DNA of 64,000 nt from Nocardia brasiliensis ATCC 700358 (GCF_000250675.2 NC_018681.1:7812001-7876000); one strand, 5' to 3'; numbered from the stretch's first letter, positions 33,923 to 41,950 are shown. The notes: generated by a model not told the origin, from the letters alone. Numbers and translations: made by a program.

Positions 33923-34677
33923 ACCTGACCCCGCACCTGCCGATCGCGTTGTGGCTGATCCTGCCCTACATCGCGTTCACGTCGTTCGCGCTAGGCCACC
34001 TGTGGCGTTATCGGAACGACCAATTCGGCTGGACCACCCGATCCTCGCAGCTCTACGAGAGCCGGCTGCTCCGGCTCGGCAGCCCGCTGTTCCATTTCGG
34101 CATGCTCGGGGTGATCGGCGGTCACGTCATGGGCCTGCTGATCCCGCAATCCTGGACCGACGCGCTCGGCATCCCCGAATACGACTATCACCTGTGCGCC
34201 GTGCTGTGCGGGTCGGTGGCCGGACTCGCGGTCCTCGCGGGCGTCGCCATCCTGCTCTACCGTCGCATCACCGTCCCGGCGGTGCGCAAAGCCACCACCG
34301 GCAACGACAAGCTCATGTACGGCCTGCTCGCCGCTGCGCTGATCACCGGCATGCTGAATACCTGGGGCAGCAACGTCTTCTGGGGCGTCTACAACTATCG
34401 GGCCACCGTATCCCCTTGGTTCCGTAGCCTTTTCACCCTCGACCCGCGGCCCGACCTGATGGTCGGCACCCCGTGGACCTTCCAGCTGCACGGCCTCGTC
34501 GTCCTGGTACTCATCGGCATCTGGCCCTATACCCGGCTGGTGCACATGTTCAGCGCGCCCATCGGTTATCTGACCCGTCCCTACATCGTCTACCGCAGCA
34601 AGGCCGCCGAGACGGGCACCAAGAGCAGCTATGCCCGCGCCTGGCGCGCACCGGTCACGCCCCAGCGCTGGCGCTGA
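33919..34677 (+). CDS. narI: NarI, nitrate reductase gamma subunit (membrane cytochrome b)
   Basis: A 252-residue membrane protein with five predicted helices. Candidate axial heme ligands are His in FALGHLWRY, FHFGMLGVIGGHVMG, QLHGLVVLV and RLVHMF, the family's conserved positions. It oxidises menaquinol on the outer face and passes electrons to NarH. ATG 33919 overlaps narJ by 4 nt. It ends the narGHJI operon; the next gene is convergent, with only 22 bp between stop codons and no evident terminator. Confidence 0.93.
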   Translation: MNLTPHLPIALWLILPYIAFTSFALGHLWRYRNDQFGWTTRSSQLYESRLLRLGSPLFHFGMLGVIGGHVMGLLIPQSWTDALGIPEYDYHLCAVLCGSVAGLAVLAGVAILLYRRITVPAVRKATTGNDKLMYGLLAAALITGMLNTWGSNVFWGVYNYRATVSPWFRSLFTLDPRPDLMVGTPWTFQLHGLVVLVLIGIWPYTRLVHMFSAPIGYLTRPYIVYRSKAAETGTKSSYARAWRAPVTPQRWR

Positions 34678-34699
34678 TCATGTTTCGGCACAACCGCTT

Positions 34700-35131
34700 T
34701 CACCGCAGTGCGGCGACCACCTTCGCGATCCGGCGGGTGCGGGTGTCCTCACGTTTGGCGTCGACTACCGATGTGACGTGTTCGCGGCGGCGCGAATAGG
34801 ACAGTGCGTCGAAGGCCGCACGCAGGCCGGCGGCGTGCAAGGCGGCGGCGAGATCGTCCGGCACCTCGACGGTCCGCTCGGCGTCGTCGCGCGCGACGGT
34901 GACGAGCACGGTGTCGCCGGGCCCCTTACCGAGCTGGGTGCGGATCGCTTTCAGCACCCCCAGGCACGGACCCGAGCCCATGTCCACGATGGAACCGCGA
35001 TATTCGATGCCGTCGAAGGTGGCGCGGACCGGGACGCGCCCGCCGCCCAGCGCGGCGGACACCGCCGCGGGGACGGCGACGAACGCACCGCCGCCGAGCG
35101 CCGACTCGACCGTTCCCACGAATTCCTCCAT
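34700..35131 (-). CDS. DUF1905 / YdeI-OmdA-type protein
   Basis: A 143-residue protein. The N-terminal DUF1905 barrel covers residues ~1-90 (ALGGGAFVAVPAAVSAALG, then VPVRATFDGIEYRGSIVDMG and GDTVLVTVARDD). The C-terminal helical part follows the YdeI/OmdA pattern VPDDLAAALHAAG ... ALSYSRRREHV. E. coli-type YdeI has been described as involved in bacteriocin or antimicrobial tolerance, but the biochemical role of the family is not known. The last residues are basic (RTRRIAKVVAALR). It is convergent to narI and downstream of a VOC gene on the same strand. Confidence 0.85.
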   Translation of the reverse strand: MEEFVGTVESALGGGAFVAVPAAVSAALGGGRVPVRATFDGIEYRGSIVDMGSGPCLGVLKAIRTQLGKGPGDTVLVTVARDDAERTVEVPDDLAAALHAAGLRAAFDALSYSRRREHVTSVVDAKREDTRTRRIAKVVAALR

Positions 35132-35164
35132 GCGCCGACCCTACTCGGCTGAGCAGGGCCGACA

Positions 35165-35192
35165 AGGCTCGCGCGGGTATCCGCGCGAGCCT
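35165..35192 (-). terminator. Strong hairpin between VOC and DUF1905 genes
   Basis: AGGCTCGCGCGG (35165-35176) and CCGCGCGAGCCT (35181-35192) form a perfect 12-bp stem with a GTAT loop, 12 bp after the VOC stop on the minus strand. Confidence 0.75.
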
Positions 35193-35203
35193 CGTCGGCG
35201 GCC

Positions 35204-35656
35204 TCAGGCATTGTCGTAGGCGTCCTGCAGGGTTTTGATGTCCAGCTTGGACATGCTGCGCAGGGCGGTGCCGACCGCGATGGTCTTGGCCGGGTCGTCG
35301 CCCGCCAGCAGCTTCGGCAGGGCGGCGGGGACGATCTGCCAGGACAGGCCGAAGCGGTCGGTCAGCCAGCCGCACGGGCCGGGCGCACCGCCCTCGGTGA
35401 GCGCGTCCCACAGGCGGTCCACCTCGTCCTGGGTTTCCACGACCACCTGCAACGAAGCGGCGTCGGTCAGCGGGTGCCCGGGTCCGCCGTTCATCAGGGT
35501 GACGGCGTGCCCGTCGAGGTCGAGGGTGACGACCAACGCGGAACCGTCCGCGTTGCGGGCGATATCGGTGACCGCCGAGTTCGGCAGCACCGAGGTGTAG
35601 CGGGTGGCCGCTTCTTCGGCGGCGTTGTCGAACCAGAAGAAGGTGTTGACGGACAT
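35204..35656 (-). CDS. VOC-superfamily protein, PhnB/'3-demethylubiquinone methyltransferase-like' group
   Basis: A 150-residue protein with the PhnB-like pattern. It starts with TFFWFDNAAEEAATRYTSVLPNS, followed by LDGHAVTLMNGGPGHPLTDAASLQVVVETQDEVDRLWDAL in the central region, then CGWLTDRFGLSWQIVP, a strand and turn characteristic of this group. Despite the name sometimes given, no methyltransferase fold is present. The family has no established function and includes resistance-like proteins. ATG 35656 has AAGGAG 6 nt upstream. It is transcribed leftward as a single gene ahead of a strong hairpin. Confidence 0.88.
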   Translation of the reverse strand: MSVNTFFWFDNAAEEAATRYTSVLPNSAVTDIARNADGSALVVTLDLDGHAVTLMNGGPGHPLTDAASLQVVVETQDEVDRLWDALTEGGAPGPCGWLTDRFGLSWQIVPAALPKLLAGDDPAKTIAVGTALRSMSKLDIKTLQDAYDNA

Positions 35657-35776
35657 GCTGTGCTCCTTGCGAATCGGTGACTTGCTGTCACCCTCTGGTC
35701 GGAGCCGGGTCGACGCCTTCGACGTATCTCGTCAGAAAACTTCGAAGAATTTTCCGCACCGCGTTGAGCTGGCCTT

Positions 35777-36604
35777 TCAGCGCTGCGGGAGCTGATCGAG
35801 GTACGGGCGGACGGCTTTCTCGGCGGCGGCCGGGTAGTCCAGGCCCTGACTCGCGGCGACCGCCCTGGCGAGTTCGGCGAACAGGTCCGCGGTGGCCTGG
35901 GCCTGGCGCAGCGGGTCGCCGATCGCGAAGATCTCTTCGACGCGCTGCCACACGCCCGGCGCGGCCCAGTCCCGCATCTTGGTGCCGCCGTGCCAGACGT
36001 CGTGTCCGGCGCCGTGGTGGGTCACCGCGTGCCATTCGATCATGGTCAGCAGCAGGTCCTTGGTCTCCTGATCCCGTGATCGCACCACCCAGTGGTCACC
36101 ACGCGCCAAATATCGTGGCAGGTGGGCGATCTCGAACCAGAACTCCGCGCAGTGCGCCGTGAACTCCTGCTGATCCGGTAAGTCCACCACCGGACCCGCC
36201 CCGGTCGCCGCGGGCAGCCGTGCCGCGATCCCGTCGCGATCGAACAGCACCTGATAGCCCCGCTCGTGCAGTTCGTCGAGCCCGTCCGCGGCGAATTCGC
36301 TCAGCAGGTCCACCGGCAGTATCTGGAAGTCCGCCTTCACCCCGCCTTCGAAGAACACCAGATGCGCCGGGTTGTCGTACGGCCCTTCCAGCTCGACGTT
36401 CACCCACACCTCCCCTAACTCCCGCACCCACCCGTCCTCCCCTGCATACAGCTCGGGATCCGTCGTGAACACCTCTATGTCATGGTCCGACAACGCATCC
36501 ACCGCCCCACCGACCCGCCCCCGCGACCCCGTCCGCAACACCACCCGCACATCCCCCCGCCCCCGAGCCCACTCCACCACCCGCACCACGAACCCGTCAT
36601 CCAT
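35777..36604 (-). CDS. AadK/AadE-like aminoglycoside 6-adenylyltransferase family protein
   Basis: A 275-residue nucleotidyltransferase. The GS-x-D-x-D centre is RTGSRGRVGGAVDALSDHDIEV (only its SDHDIEV end needs note as the metal-binding acid pair). The domain continues with KADFQILP and a helical C-terminal half containing KDLLLTMIEWH and GTKMRDW, as in streptomycin 6-adenylyltransferases. Family members inactivate streptomycin by adenylation, but many chromosomal homologues have unproven substrates. The ATG 36604 directly abuts a four-tract G-rich element on the coding strand that doubles as the ribosome-site region. The N-terminal coding part is unusually G-rich on this strand. Confidence 0.75.
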   Translation of the reverse strand: MDDGFVVRVVEWARGRGDVRVVLRTGSRGRVGGAVDALSDHDIEVFTTDPELYAGEDGWVRELGEVWVNVELEGPYDNPAHLVFFEGGVKADFQILPVDLLSEFAADGLDELHERGYQVLFDRDGIAARLPAATGAGPVVDLPDQQEFTAHCAEFWFEIAHLPRYLARGDHWVVRSRDQETKDLLLTMIEWHAVTHHGAGHDVWHGGTKMRDWAAPGVWQRVEEIFAIGDPLRQAQATADLFAELARAVAASQGLDYPAAAEKAVRPYLDQLPQR

Positions 36605-36630
36605 CCCCCGATCGTCCCCCACCCCCACCC
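36605..36630 (-). promoter_or_regulatory. Canonical G-quadruplex motif abutting the adenylyltransferase start codon
   Basis: On the coding strand the tracts are GGG-T-GGGGG-T-GGGGG-ACGATC-GGGGG followed directly by ATG. Loops of 1, 1 and 6 nt fit a stable intramolecular quadruplex. It overlaps the only possible Shine-Dalgarno sequence, so folding in the mRNA would be expected to limit translation. This is inference from the motif alone. Confidence 0.6.
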
Positions 36631-36775
36631 GCACAACCACCCGCCAACTGGCCGGTTTCACACACCATCCACACCCCTCACAGCCCCCACACCCCCTGTG
36701 AACCGTACGAACCCTCTGTGACCCCCACCTATCTGTCGCTTGGTCCACATCCACCCGCCAACACACTGGAGGCCA

Positions 36776-37075
36776 TCATCCAGCCTCGCGCAGCCGATCG
36801 AACCGTACGTTGAGCCGCAGATACAGAGCCTCCGCAAGACGCTCCAGCATCGGGATCGTCGGCATCGTGCCGCCCGCCTCGAACCGAGCGATCGCAGGCT
36901 GCTTCAAACCGGCCCGCTCCGCCAGTTCCGCCTGGGTGAGTCCGAGTTCTTCGCGCCGCTCACGGACGGCGGCACCGAGTTCGAAGCGAATCCGCGCCGC
37001 CTCGTAGCCGGCACCTGCGCCGGGCCGACTCATCACCTCGTCACGGATATCGGTCCAGCTTTTCCGTTCACCCAT
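36776..37075 (-). CDS. HigA-type XRE antitoxin
   Basis: A 99-residue protein with an XRE helix-turn-helix (LGAAVRERREELGLTQAEL, then AERAGLKQPAIARFEAGG) and a short C-terminal helix, the pattern of antitoxins paired with Gp49/HigB-type toxins. ATG 37075 has GGAGGA about 8 nt upstream, within the toxin's coding end, and the two genes overlap by 8 bp. It is expected to bind and neutralise the toxin and to repress the operon through the palindrome at the toxin start. The gene order toxin-then-antitoxin is the HigBA arrangement. Confidence 0.85.
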   Translation of the reverse strand: MGERKSWTDIRDEVMSRPGAGAGYEAARIRFELGAAVRERREELGLTQAELAERAGLKQPAIARFEAGGTMPTIPMLERLAEALYLRLNVRFDRLREAG

Positions 37076-37424
37076 GGATTTCTTCCTCCTCCACGGTATG
37101 TGCCTCAGCAGCACATCGTTTCATCGCCCGCACCGCACGGTCTATCTCGGCGGTCTCACGCATCCGATGCTTGCGAAATACCGTCAGCAGAATGATGCGC
37201 CTGCCCGATGCAATCCAGTAGGTGATCCGCACTGCTTCCCGAGATAGATAGAAACGGAGCTCACGCAGCTTTCCGTCCAGTTGCCTTGTGTACGGCTCAT
37301 CCAGCAGCACTCCCCGCTCCGCTAGAAGGTCGACATAGAAGATCACGGTCTCCTGGTCGTCCTGGCCGAGCGAGTCGAACCACTCGACCACCTCCGGTTC
37401 CAGCTCTACCTCTCCCCAATTCAT
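37068..37424 (-). CDS. HigB/Gp49-like (RelE superfamily) toxin
   Basis: A 118-residue protein. The elements EPEVVEWFDSLGQDD, RQLDGKLRELRFYLSREAVRITYW, RRIILLTVFRKHRMRE and a final helix match the phage-derived Gp49/HigB family, ribosome-dependent mRNA endonucleases. The basic and aromatic residues in RELRF and FRKHRM lie where catalytic residues are expected. Its ATG lies inside an 18-bp palindrome, so the operator, promoter and start codon practically coincide. No other start with a better ribosome site is available; a leaderless or very short leader transcript is likely. Confidence 0.85.
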   Translation of the reverse strand: MNWGEVELEPEVVEWFDSLGQDDQETVIFYVDLLAERGVLLDEPYTRQLDGKLRELRFYLSREAVRITYWIASGRRIILLTVFRKHRMRETAEIDRAVRAMKRCAAEAHTVEEEEIHG

Positions 37425-37439
37425 AACACGGATGTTATG
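37422..37439. promoter_or_regulatory. Palindromic operator overlapping the toxin start codon
   Basis: CATAACA-cgga-TGTTATG is a perfect 7+4+7 inverted repeat whose first three bases are the toxin's ATG on the minus strand. It is the expected autoregulatory site of the HigBA pair. Confidence 0.7.
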
Positions 37440-37476
37440 TCAGTTCAAGGCTGGCGGGCCAGAAACGTCGGAAGCA

Positions 37477-37923
37477 CTAGGCGCAGGGTGGGGCGGGGGC
37501 GTCTTGGAAGAGGGGGTGGGCGGTGGGTGGGGCGTAGACGACGTCGAGGATCAAGGGGGTGGGGCCTTGGTTGCGGCCGATGTGGACGTTCCAGGCGCCT
37601 TCGGGTTCGTAGATGAAATCGCCGGGGTGGTAGGTGGGGCCGGTGCAGTCGGGGCCGGGGTGGGTGAGGGTGCCGGCGCGGATGAAGCCGAAGACGGGGC
37701 CGTCGTGGTAGTGCCAACCGGTGGAACCGCCTGGGGCGATGGTGATTTCGCGAACCACCAGATCGGTGCCCGCGACGAACGGGAGCAGGCCCGCGGGGAT
37801 CTGGGCTTGGGCGAGGGTGACGGCGGTGATGTCGGTGCCAGGGGTGGCGGTGGCGGTGGCACCACCGCAGACGGCCGCGCCGAGCACGATCGCCGCGCCG
37901 ACCACGCGGAGGAATGGCCTCAT
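37477..37923 (-). CDS. Secreted cupin-domain protein
   Basis: A 148-residue product with a signal peptide (MRPFLRVVGAAIVLGAAVCG..., cleavage near ATATA) and a single cupin. The metal-type motif is STGWHYHDGPVFGFIRAGTL, with His-x-His and no clear glutamate ligand, and the second motif is YHPGDFIYEPEGAWNVHIGRN, ending with a His. It presumably acts outside the membrane, as a binding protein or enzyme for a small molecule. The 3' half is C-rich on the coding strand because of Pro/His/Gly codon choice. It is divergent from the purple acid phosphatase gene. Confidence 0.75.
   Translation of the reverse strand: MRPFLRVVGAAIVLGAAVCGGATATATPGTDITAVTLAQAQIPAGLLPFVAGTDLVVREITIAPGGSTGWHYHDGPVFGFIRAGTLTHPGPDCTGPTYHPGDFIYEPEGAWNVHIGRNQGPTPLILDVVYAPPTAHPLFQDAPAPPCA
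37512..37532 (+). promoter_or_regulatory. G-quadruplex motif on the strand opposite the cupin gene
   Basis: GGGGG-T-GGG-CGGT-GGG-T-GGGG on the plus strand, inside the 3' coding part of the cupin gene. It would form on the template strand during leftward transcription; no function is known. Confidence 0.4.
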
Positions 37924-38153
37924 CGCCGGAGCCTAACCGGCGCGACAACGGTGACGGAATGCGTTTTGTCGCAATTGCCGGAAAGGCACTGAAGCTGGTG
38001 AAGGGAAAGTTCACGAATTGTTCGCGCGGCGCCTGCGGTGTCGAGTTGCCCGCGACAGGCGGGCCGTACAGCATGATGCGAATGCCGTCGCATCCGCTGA
38101 ACCCCGCAGGCGATATTCCGGATACCGGAATTCCGGCCGAGCTTTCCGCCGAG

Positions 38154-39785
38154 ATGACCATGGCCGAACAGCATGATTGGCACCGGGACTATCTGCGGCG
38201 GCATCCGGTGTCGCGGCGCAATATCCTGCGCGGCGCCGCGGCGGCCGCCGCCGTGGCCGCGGTGGGCACCTCGCCGTTCGGCAGGCGCGCCTACGCGCAG
38301 GACGCGCAACTGGCGGTCGGCGGTCGGCACGTCGGTTTCGGGCCGGACGCGGCGAGTCAGCTGCGTTTCGCCGGACAGCTGTCCCGGCAACCCGCAGGTA
38401 CCAAGGTTTTTCTCGATCACGGCCCGACTCCCGCGCTCGGCGCGACGGTGCAGGCCGAGGTGCGCAACCTGCTCACCCAGGTGCCGCGCAGCGACGGCGG
38501 CGTGCTCGCGGCCGAACAGTTCTACGCGCACGCGCCGGTGGACGGCCTGCCGGGCCGGTTGCCGCATTTCTACCGCTGGCGCACCTCGGACGGATTCGCC
38601 GGTGATATCCGCGCCGCCGCCCCGGCGATGCCGACCGCGCGCGCGGCGCTCCTGCCGTTCCGGTTCACCATGATGGGCGATCAGGGCACCGACGAAACCC
38701 CGGCGCAGCCGCCGGGCGTCGCGCCCGGCGATTATGACGACAAATACTACAAAGCGGACAATGATCCGTCGGCGCCGCACGCCACGAATGTGCTGCGCCA
38801 AATCGCCGCCGCCAAACCGGATTTCCATATCCTGGCCGGGGATATCGCCTACGCCGATCCGTCCGGTGCGGGTAAACCGAACCAATTCGTCCCGCACGGC
38901 GGCAAACTCGCGTCCGGCTTCGACAAGTTCAATCCGTATGTCTGGGACGTGTACTTCGGCGCGATCGAGACCAGCGCGGCGCAGACGCCGTGGATGTTCG
39001 CCACCGGCAACCACGACATGGAGGCGACCTACGGCGCGCTCGGCTACGGCGGGCACGCGGCGCGGCTCGACTTCCCCGGAAACGGGCCCGCCGGGTGCCC
39101 GTCGGCGTATTCGTTCACCTACGGCAATGTCGCGGTGCTCTCGCTGGACGCCAACGACATCTCCTATGAGATCCGCGCCAACACCGGGTATTCCGGTGGG
39201 GCGCAGACGAGTTGGGTGGAGCGCACGCTGGCCGCCTATCGGGCGGACCCCGAGATCGATTTCCTGGTCTGCTTCTTCCACCACTGCGCCTATTCGACGA
39301 CAGAGGCGCACGCCAGCGACGGCGGCGTCCGCGACGCCTGGGTCGCGCTGTTCGACCGGTATCAGGTGGATCTGGTGCTGCAGGGGCACAATCACGTCTT
39401 CGAACGCACCGACCCGATCCGCGGCAATGCCGCGACCAAGGTGGCGGGCGACAACTCGATCGTCTATCCGGAGTCGGACGGCACCGTCTACTACACGGTC
39501 GGCGGCGGTGGTCGTCCCCGCTACGAGTTCCAGCCCGGCTCGCAGGAGTCCTACCGCGGCAACGAATTACCGGACACGACGGTGCCGAACAGCTACGTGT
39601 GGGTGCCCGGCGGCGGCAAGCGGGCGGAAGCGGCGGCGTGGTCGCGGGTCCGGTTCCGCAACTACTCGTTCCTGCGCGTGGACGTGCGGCCCGGCATCTT
39701 CGCCAGCGAGATGGACGTGGCGGCGGTCGACGAGTACGGCCGCGAATTCGACAAGGTCACCTACCGCCGGCAGGTCCGCGGCTAG
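38154..39785 (+). CDS. Tat-exported purple acid phosphatase-like metallophosphoesterase
   Basis: The N-terminus has a twin-arginine signal, SRRNILRGAAAAAAVAAVG (RR ~20-21), followed by FGRRAYAQ. The mature enzyme has an N-terminal fibronectin-like part and a calcineurin-type core with all five metal blocks: MMGDQG, GDIAYAD, GNHDME, FFHHCAY and GHNHVFERTDP. Purple acid phosphatases hydrolyse phosphate esters extracellularly using a dinuclear centre with a Tyr ligand, here the Y of GDIAYAD. ATG 38154 gives a normal Tat n-region; upstream ATGs at 38074-38083 would lengthen it by ~25 residues. It overlaps the convergent TfoX-like gene by 29 bp. Confidence 0.88.
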   Translation: MTMAEQHDWHRDYLRRHPVSRRNILRGAAAAAAVAAVGTSPFGRRAYAQDAQLAVGGRHVGFGPDAASQLRFAGQLSRQPAGTKVFLDHGPTPALGATVQAEVRNLLTQVPRSDGGVLAAEQFYAHAPVDGLPGRLPHFYRWRTSDGFAGDIRAAAPAMPTARAALLPFRFTMMGDQGTDETPAQPPGVAPGDYDDKYYKADNDPSAPHATNVLRQIAAAKPDFHILAGDIAYADPSGAGKPNQFVPHGGKLASGFDKFNPYVWDVYFGAIETSAAQTPWMFATGNHDMEATYGALGYGGHAARLDFPGNGPAGCPSAYSFTYGNVAVLSLDANDISYEIRANTGYSGGAQTSWVERTLAAYRADPEIDFLVCFFHHCAYSTTEAHASDGGVRDAWVALFDRYQVDLVLQGHNHVFERTDPIRGNAATKVAGDNSIVYPESDGTVYYTVGGGGRPRYEFQPGSQESYRGNELPDTTVPNSYVWVPGGGKRAEAAAWSRVRFRNYSFLRVDVRPGIFASEMDVAAVDEYGREFDKVTYRRQVRG

Positions 39786-40128
39786 TGCCCGGCTTCTGCT
39801 TCGGCGGCAGCGACCGCGCGTAACCGACACCGCGATCGACCCATTCGCGCAGCACCGCGTCGTCGTCGGCCGCCTCGGCGGTGACACGCAACCAGCCGGT
39901 CATGTCGCGTCCGCCCATCACCATCGGTCTCACGATATCCCGCGCGAGCAGGTCGTCGTGCTCTCGCGGGTCGACCCGGACCAGCAGTCCGCCCTGCCCG
40001 CTGGCCGCCACCGCCATATTGCCGCCGATCAGGAAGGCCAAGCCGCCGAACATCTTTCGTTCCGACAGCTCCGGCCCCGGGGTGATCATCAGCCGGATGC
40101 GATCGGCCAATTCCTCGTCATACGCCAT
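39757..40128 (-). CDS. TfoX/Sxy N-terminal domain protein
   Basis: A 123-residue protein with the TfoX_N signature: ELADRIRLMI, then SERKMFGGLAFLIGGNMAVAA, GLLVRVDPREHDDLL and WVDRGVGYARSLPPK. In gammaproteobacteria TfoX regulates competence, but stand-alone TfoX_N proteins in actinobacteria have no established role. The ATG at 40128 lies in MAYDEELAD; the much longer open frame upstream is an antisense shadow. It is the last gene of a leftward series beginning with the NRPS, the gap to the esterase being 38 bp. Confidence 0.85.
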   Translation of the reverse strand: MAYDEELADRIRLMITPGPELSERKMFGGLAFLIGGNMAVAASGQGGLLVRVDPREHDDLLARDIVRPMVMGGRDMTGWLRVTAEAADDDAVLREWVDRGVGYARSLPPKQKPGTSRGPAGGR

Positions 40129-40166
40129 GGCGGTATTGTCTCTCCGGGCACCGACAGGTTCGCCGG

Positions 40167-41144
40167 TCAAGCACCGATGGCCGCGGCGAACAGCGGCCAG
40201 GACAGGTGCACGTCGTCCTGCCAGTAGGTCCAGGCGTGCGTGCCCGCCGGGCGCAGGTTCGCGGTGACCGGAATGCCGAGCTGGTGCAGCCGATCCACGA
40301 ACGGCCGGGTGCAGCCGCCGACGACGGTCTCCATCACGCCGCCGACCAGGACTCGATCGATCAGCCGAACGGGATTCCCGTCGACCCCGGTGTCGCTGAT
40401 GTTGTCGTGCTCGCCGGGCGCACCGGTGCCCGAGGAGACGTACAGCGCCACCCCGCGCAGGCGTTCGGCCTGCACCGTCGGATCGTGCGCGAGCCACGCC
40501 GGATTGTCCGGCGCGCCCCACATGTTCGCGGCGTTCGCGCCGAACACCGCGAGCTGCGAGGTGACCAGCGCCTGCGCCCCGGCGTCGCTGGTGCGCGGGC
40601 AACCGCTGTAGGCCCCGACCGCCTGGTACATCCCGGGCGCGCCGATCGCCAGGTTCAGCGCCGAGGTCGCCGACATGGAAAGTCCCGCAACGGCATTGCG
40701 GCCCGTCATGTCGAACCGCGATTCCAGTAGCGGCGGCAGTTCCCTGGTCAGGAAGGTGGTCCACTGATTGCGGCCGAGCGCGGGATCGTCCTGCAGCCAG
40801 TCGGTGTAGAAGCTGGCCCGCCCGCCGATCGGCACGATCACGTTGACGTTCTTGTCCGCGAAGAAGTCCGCGACGTCGGTGCGGCGCATCCACGGCCCGC
40901 CGTCCTCGCCGCCGTCGACGGCGTTGAGCAGATACAGCGCGGGCGCGCCGGCGCCGGGGTGCGACATCCACAGGGTGATGGGCTTGTTCATCGCCGCGGA
41001 ATGCACGACCACCTCTAGTTGCCGTCCGCCGAGCGGCCGCACGTCGAGGATGCGGGAATCGGGATCGGCGCCCGCCGTCACGGCCGGGACGATCGCGGCG
41101 AGCAGCACGAGCAGGGAAACCAGGCAACGCATCAGCCGGCGCAT
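40167..41144 (-). CDS. Antigen 85-family (mycolyltransferase-like) secreted esterase
   Basis: A 325-residue protein with a signal peptide (RCLVSLLVLLAAIVPAVTAGA) and an esterase-D/antigen 85 fold: LYLLNAVDGGEDGGPW, TWLxx-type FYTDWLQDDP, WTTFLTRELPPLLE, and the nucleophile motif AGLSMSATSALNLA. A late HAWTYWQDDVHLSWP carries the catalytic His. Antigen 85 proteins transfer mycolic acids onto trehalose and arabinogalactan in mycolate-bearing actinobacteria, supporting the taxonomic placement. Whether this copy transfers mycolates or cleaves another ester, such as the NRPS product of its operon, is unknown. The start is ATG 41144, with ATG 41132 possible. Confidence 0.85.
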   Translation of the reverse strand: MRRLMRCLVSLLVLLAAIVPAVTAGADPDSRILDVRPLGGRQLEVVVHSAAMNKPITLWMSHPGAGAPALYLLNAVDGGEDGGPWMRRTDVADFFADKNVNVIVPIGGRASFYTDWLQDDPALGRNQWTTFLTRELPPLLESRFDMTGRNAVAGLSMSATSALNLAIGAPGMYQAVGAYSGCPRTSDAGAQALVTSQLAVFGANAANMWGAPDNPAWLAHDPTVQAERLRGVALYVSSGTGAPGEHDNISDTGVDGNPVRLIDRVLVGGVMETVVGGCTRPFVDRLHQLGIPVTANLRPAGTHAWTYWQDDVHLSWPLFAAAIGA

Positions 41145-41184
41145 GATGTCGAGTATCTATCAGGCGGATGGCGACCCGTGGCAT

Positions 41185-41892
41185 TCAGCGGGCGTGTTCG
41201 CCCGGCGAGTGAACACGCAGGTCGGTGATGCCATCGTCGGCGACCCCGGTCCGTTGCAGCCGTTCGGCTATCGACCAGCGAAGACGGCGCGGGAGGTCGG
41301 GCGCCACCTGGGTCAGATACGCGTACAGCCATTCGGTGCGTTCGACGAGAAACGGGAAGTCGGTGTTCATCATCTTGCGGATCACCAGCATCGGCAGTGG
41401 CGCGTCGAGCGGGCGGAAGTCCTTGTTCCACAGCCCGGATACGCCGCAGCCCGGATAGAACTGGCCGAGCATCAGCCCCTCGGCCACCACCGCGGTCTTG
41501 CGCGCCCGATGCACCGCGTCGACCGGACCGTACCGGGTGAGGTCGGGAAACAGCGTGATGGCTGCCAGCATGCCGGCGTCGCGTCCGGCGGCGGCGCGCA
41601 GCGCGCGATAGATCTCGAAGGCGTCGTCCACCGCGGCGGTCATGGTGTCGACAGCCGGTTGCGCGCCGGGCACGACGGCGACCCACAGGCTGTGATGCGT
41701 CATCGTATGGCGCACAAAGGGACACACCGGCCCGTCGCGGCCCAGGGCGGGATCCGGATGGGTCAATCGGTCGGCGAGGTACCGTAACAGCGTGCCCGCG
41801 TGGGGGTTTCGCTCCGCCCAAGCGTCCGGATCGTCGTAGACATTGCACCATTCGAGGCCGGTACGCGGCCCTACGTGGGTGCGTGGGCTCAC
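41185..41892 (-). CDS. Uncharacterised NRPS-associated protein (probably DUF6875 type)
   Basis: A 235-residue soluble protein with the recognisable stretch HPDPALGRDGPVCPFVRHTM, where a Cys-Pro-Phe follows a Gly-Arg-x-Gly-Pro, plus later FPDLTRYGPVDAVHR and FYPGCGVSGLWNKDF. These motifs match an actinobacterial family of unknown function often found next to natural-product genes; I believe this is DUF6875 but cannot verify the number. It lies 58 bp after the NRPS stop and 40 bp before the esterase, all leftward, so it probably helps make or modify the NRPS product. No catalytic residues can be assigned. Confidence 0.6.
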   Translation of the reverse strand: MSPRTHVGPRTGLEWCNVYDDPDAWAERNPHAGTLLRYLADRLTHPDPALGRDGPVCPFVRHTMTHHSLWVAVVPGAQPAVDTMTAAVDDAFEIYRALRAAAGRDAGMLAAITLFPDLTRYGPVDAVHRARKTAVVAEGLMLGQFYPGCGVSGLWNKDFRPLDAPLPMLVIRKMMNTDFPFLVERTEWLYAYLTQVAPDLPRRLRWSIAERLQRTGVADDGITDLRVHSPGEHAR

Positions 41893-41950
41893 GACCGGCC
41901 CTCGCCGGGAGTGGCGAAACCACCTGTGCGCGTGTCGAAATACACGTGGT

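Noticed and set aside
40129..41184. Extending the TfoX-like gene upstream to 41184
   Set aside because: The extension is an out-of-frame shadow of the antigen-85-like gene.
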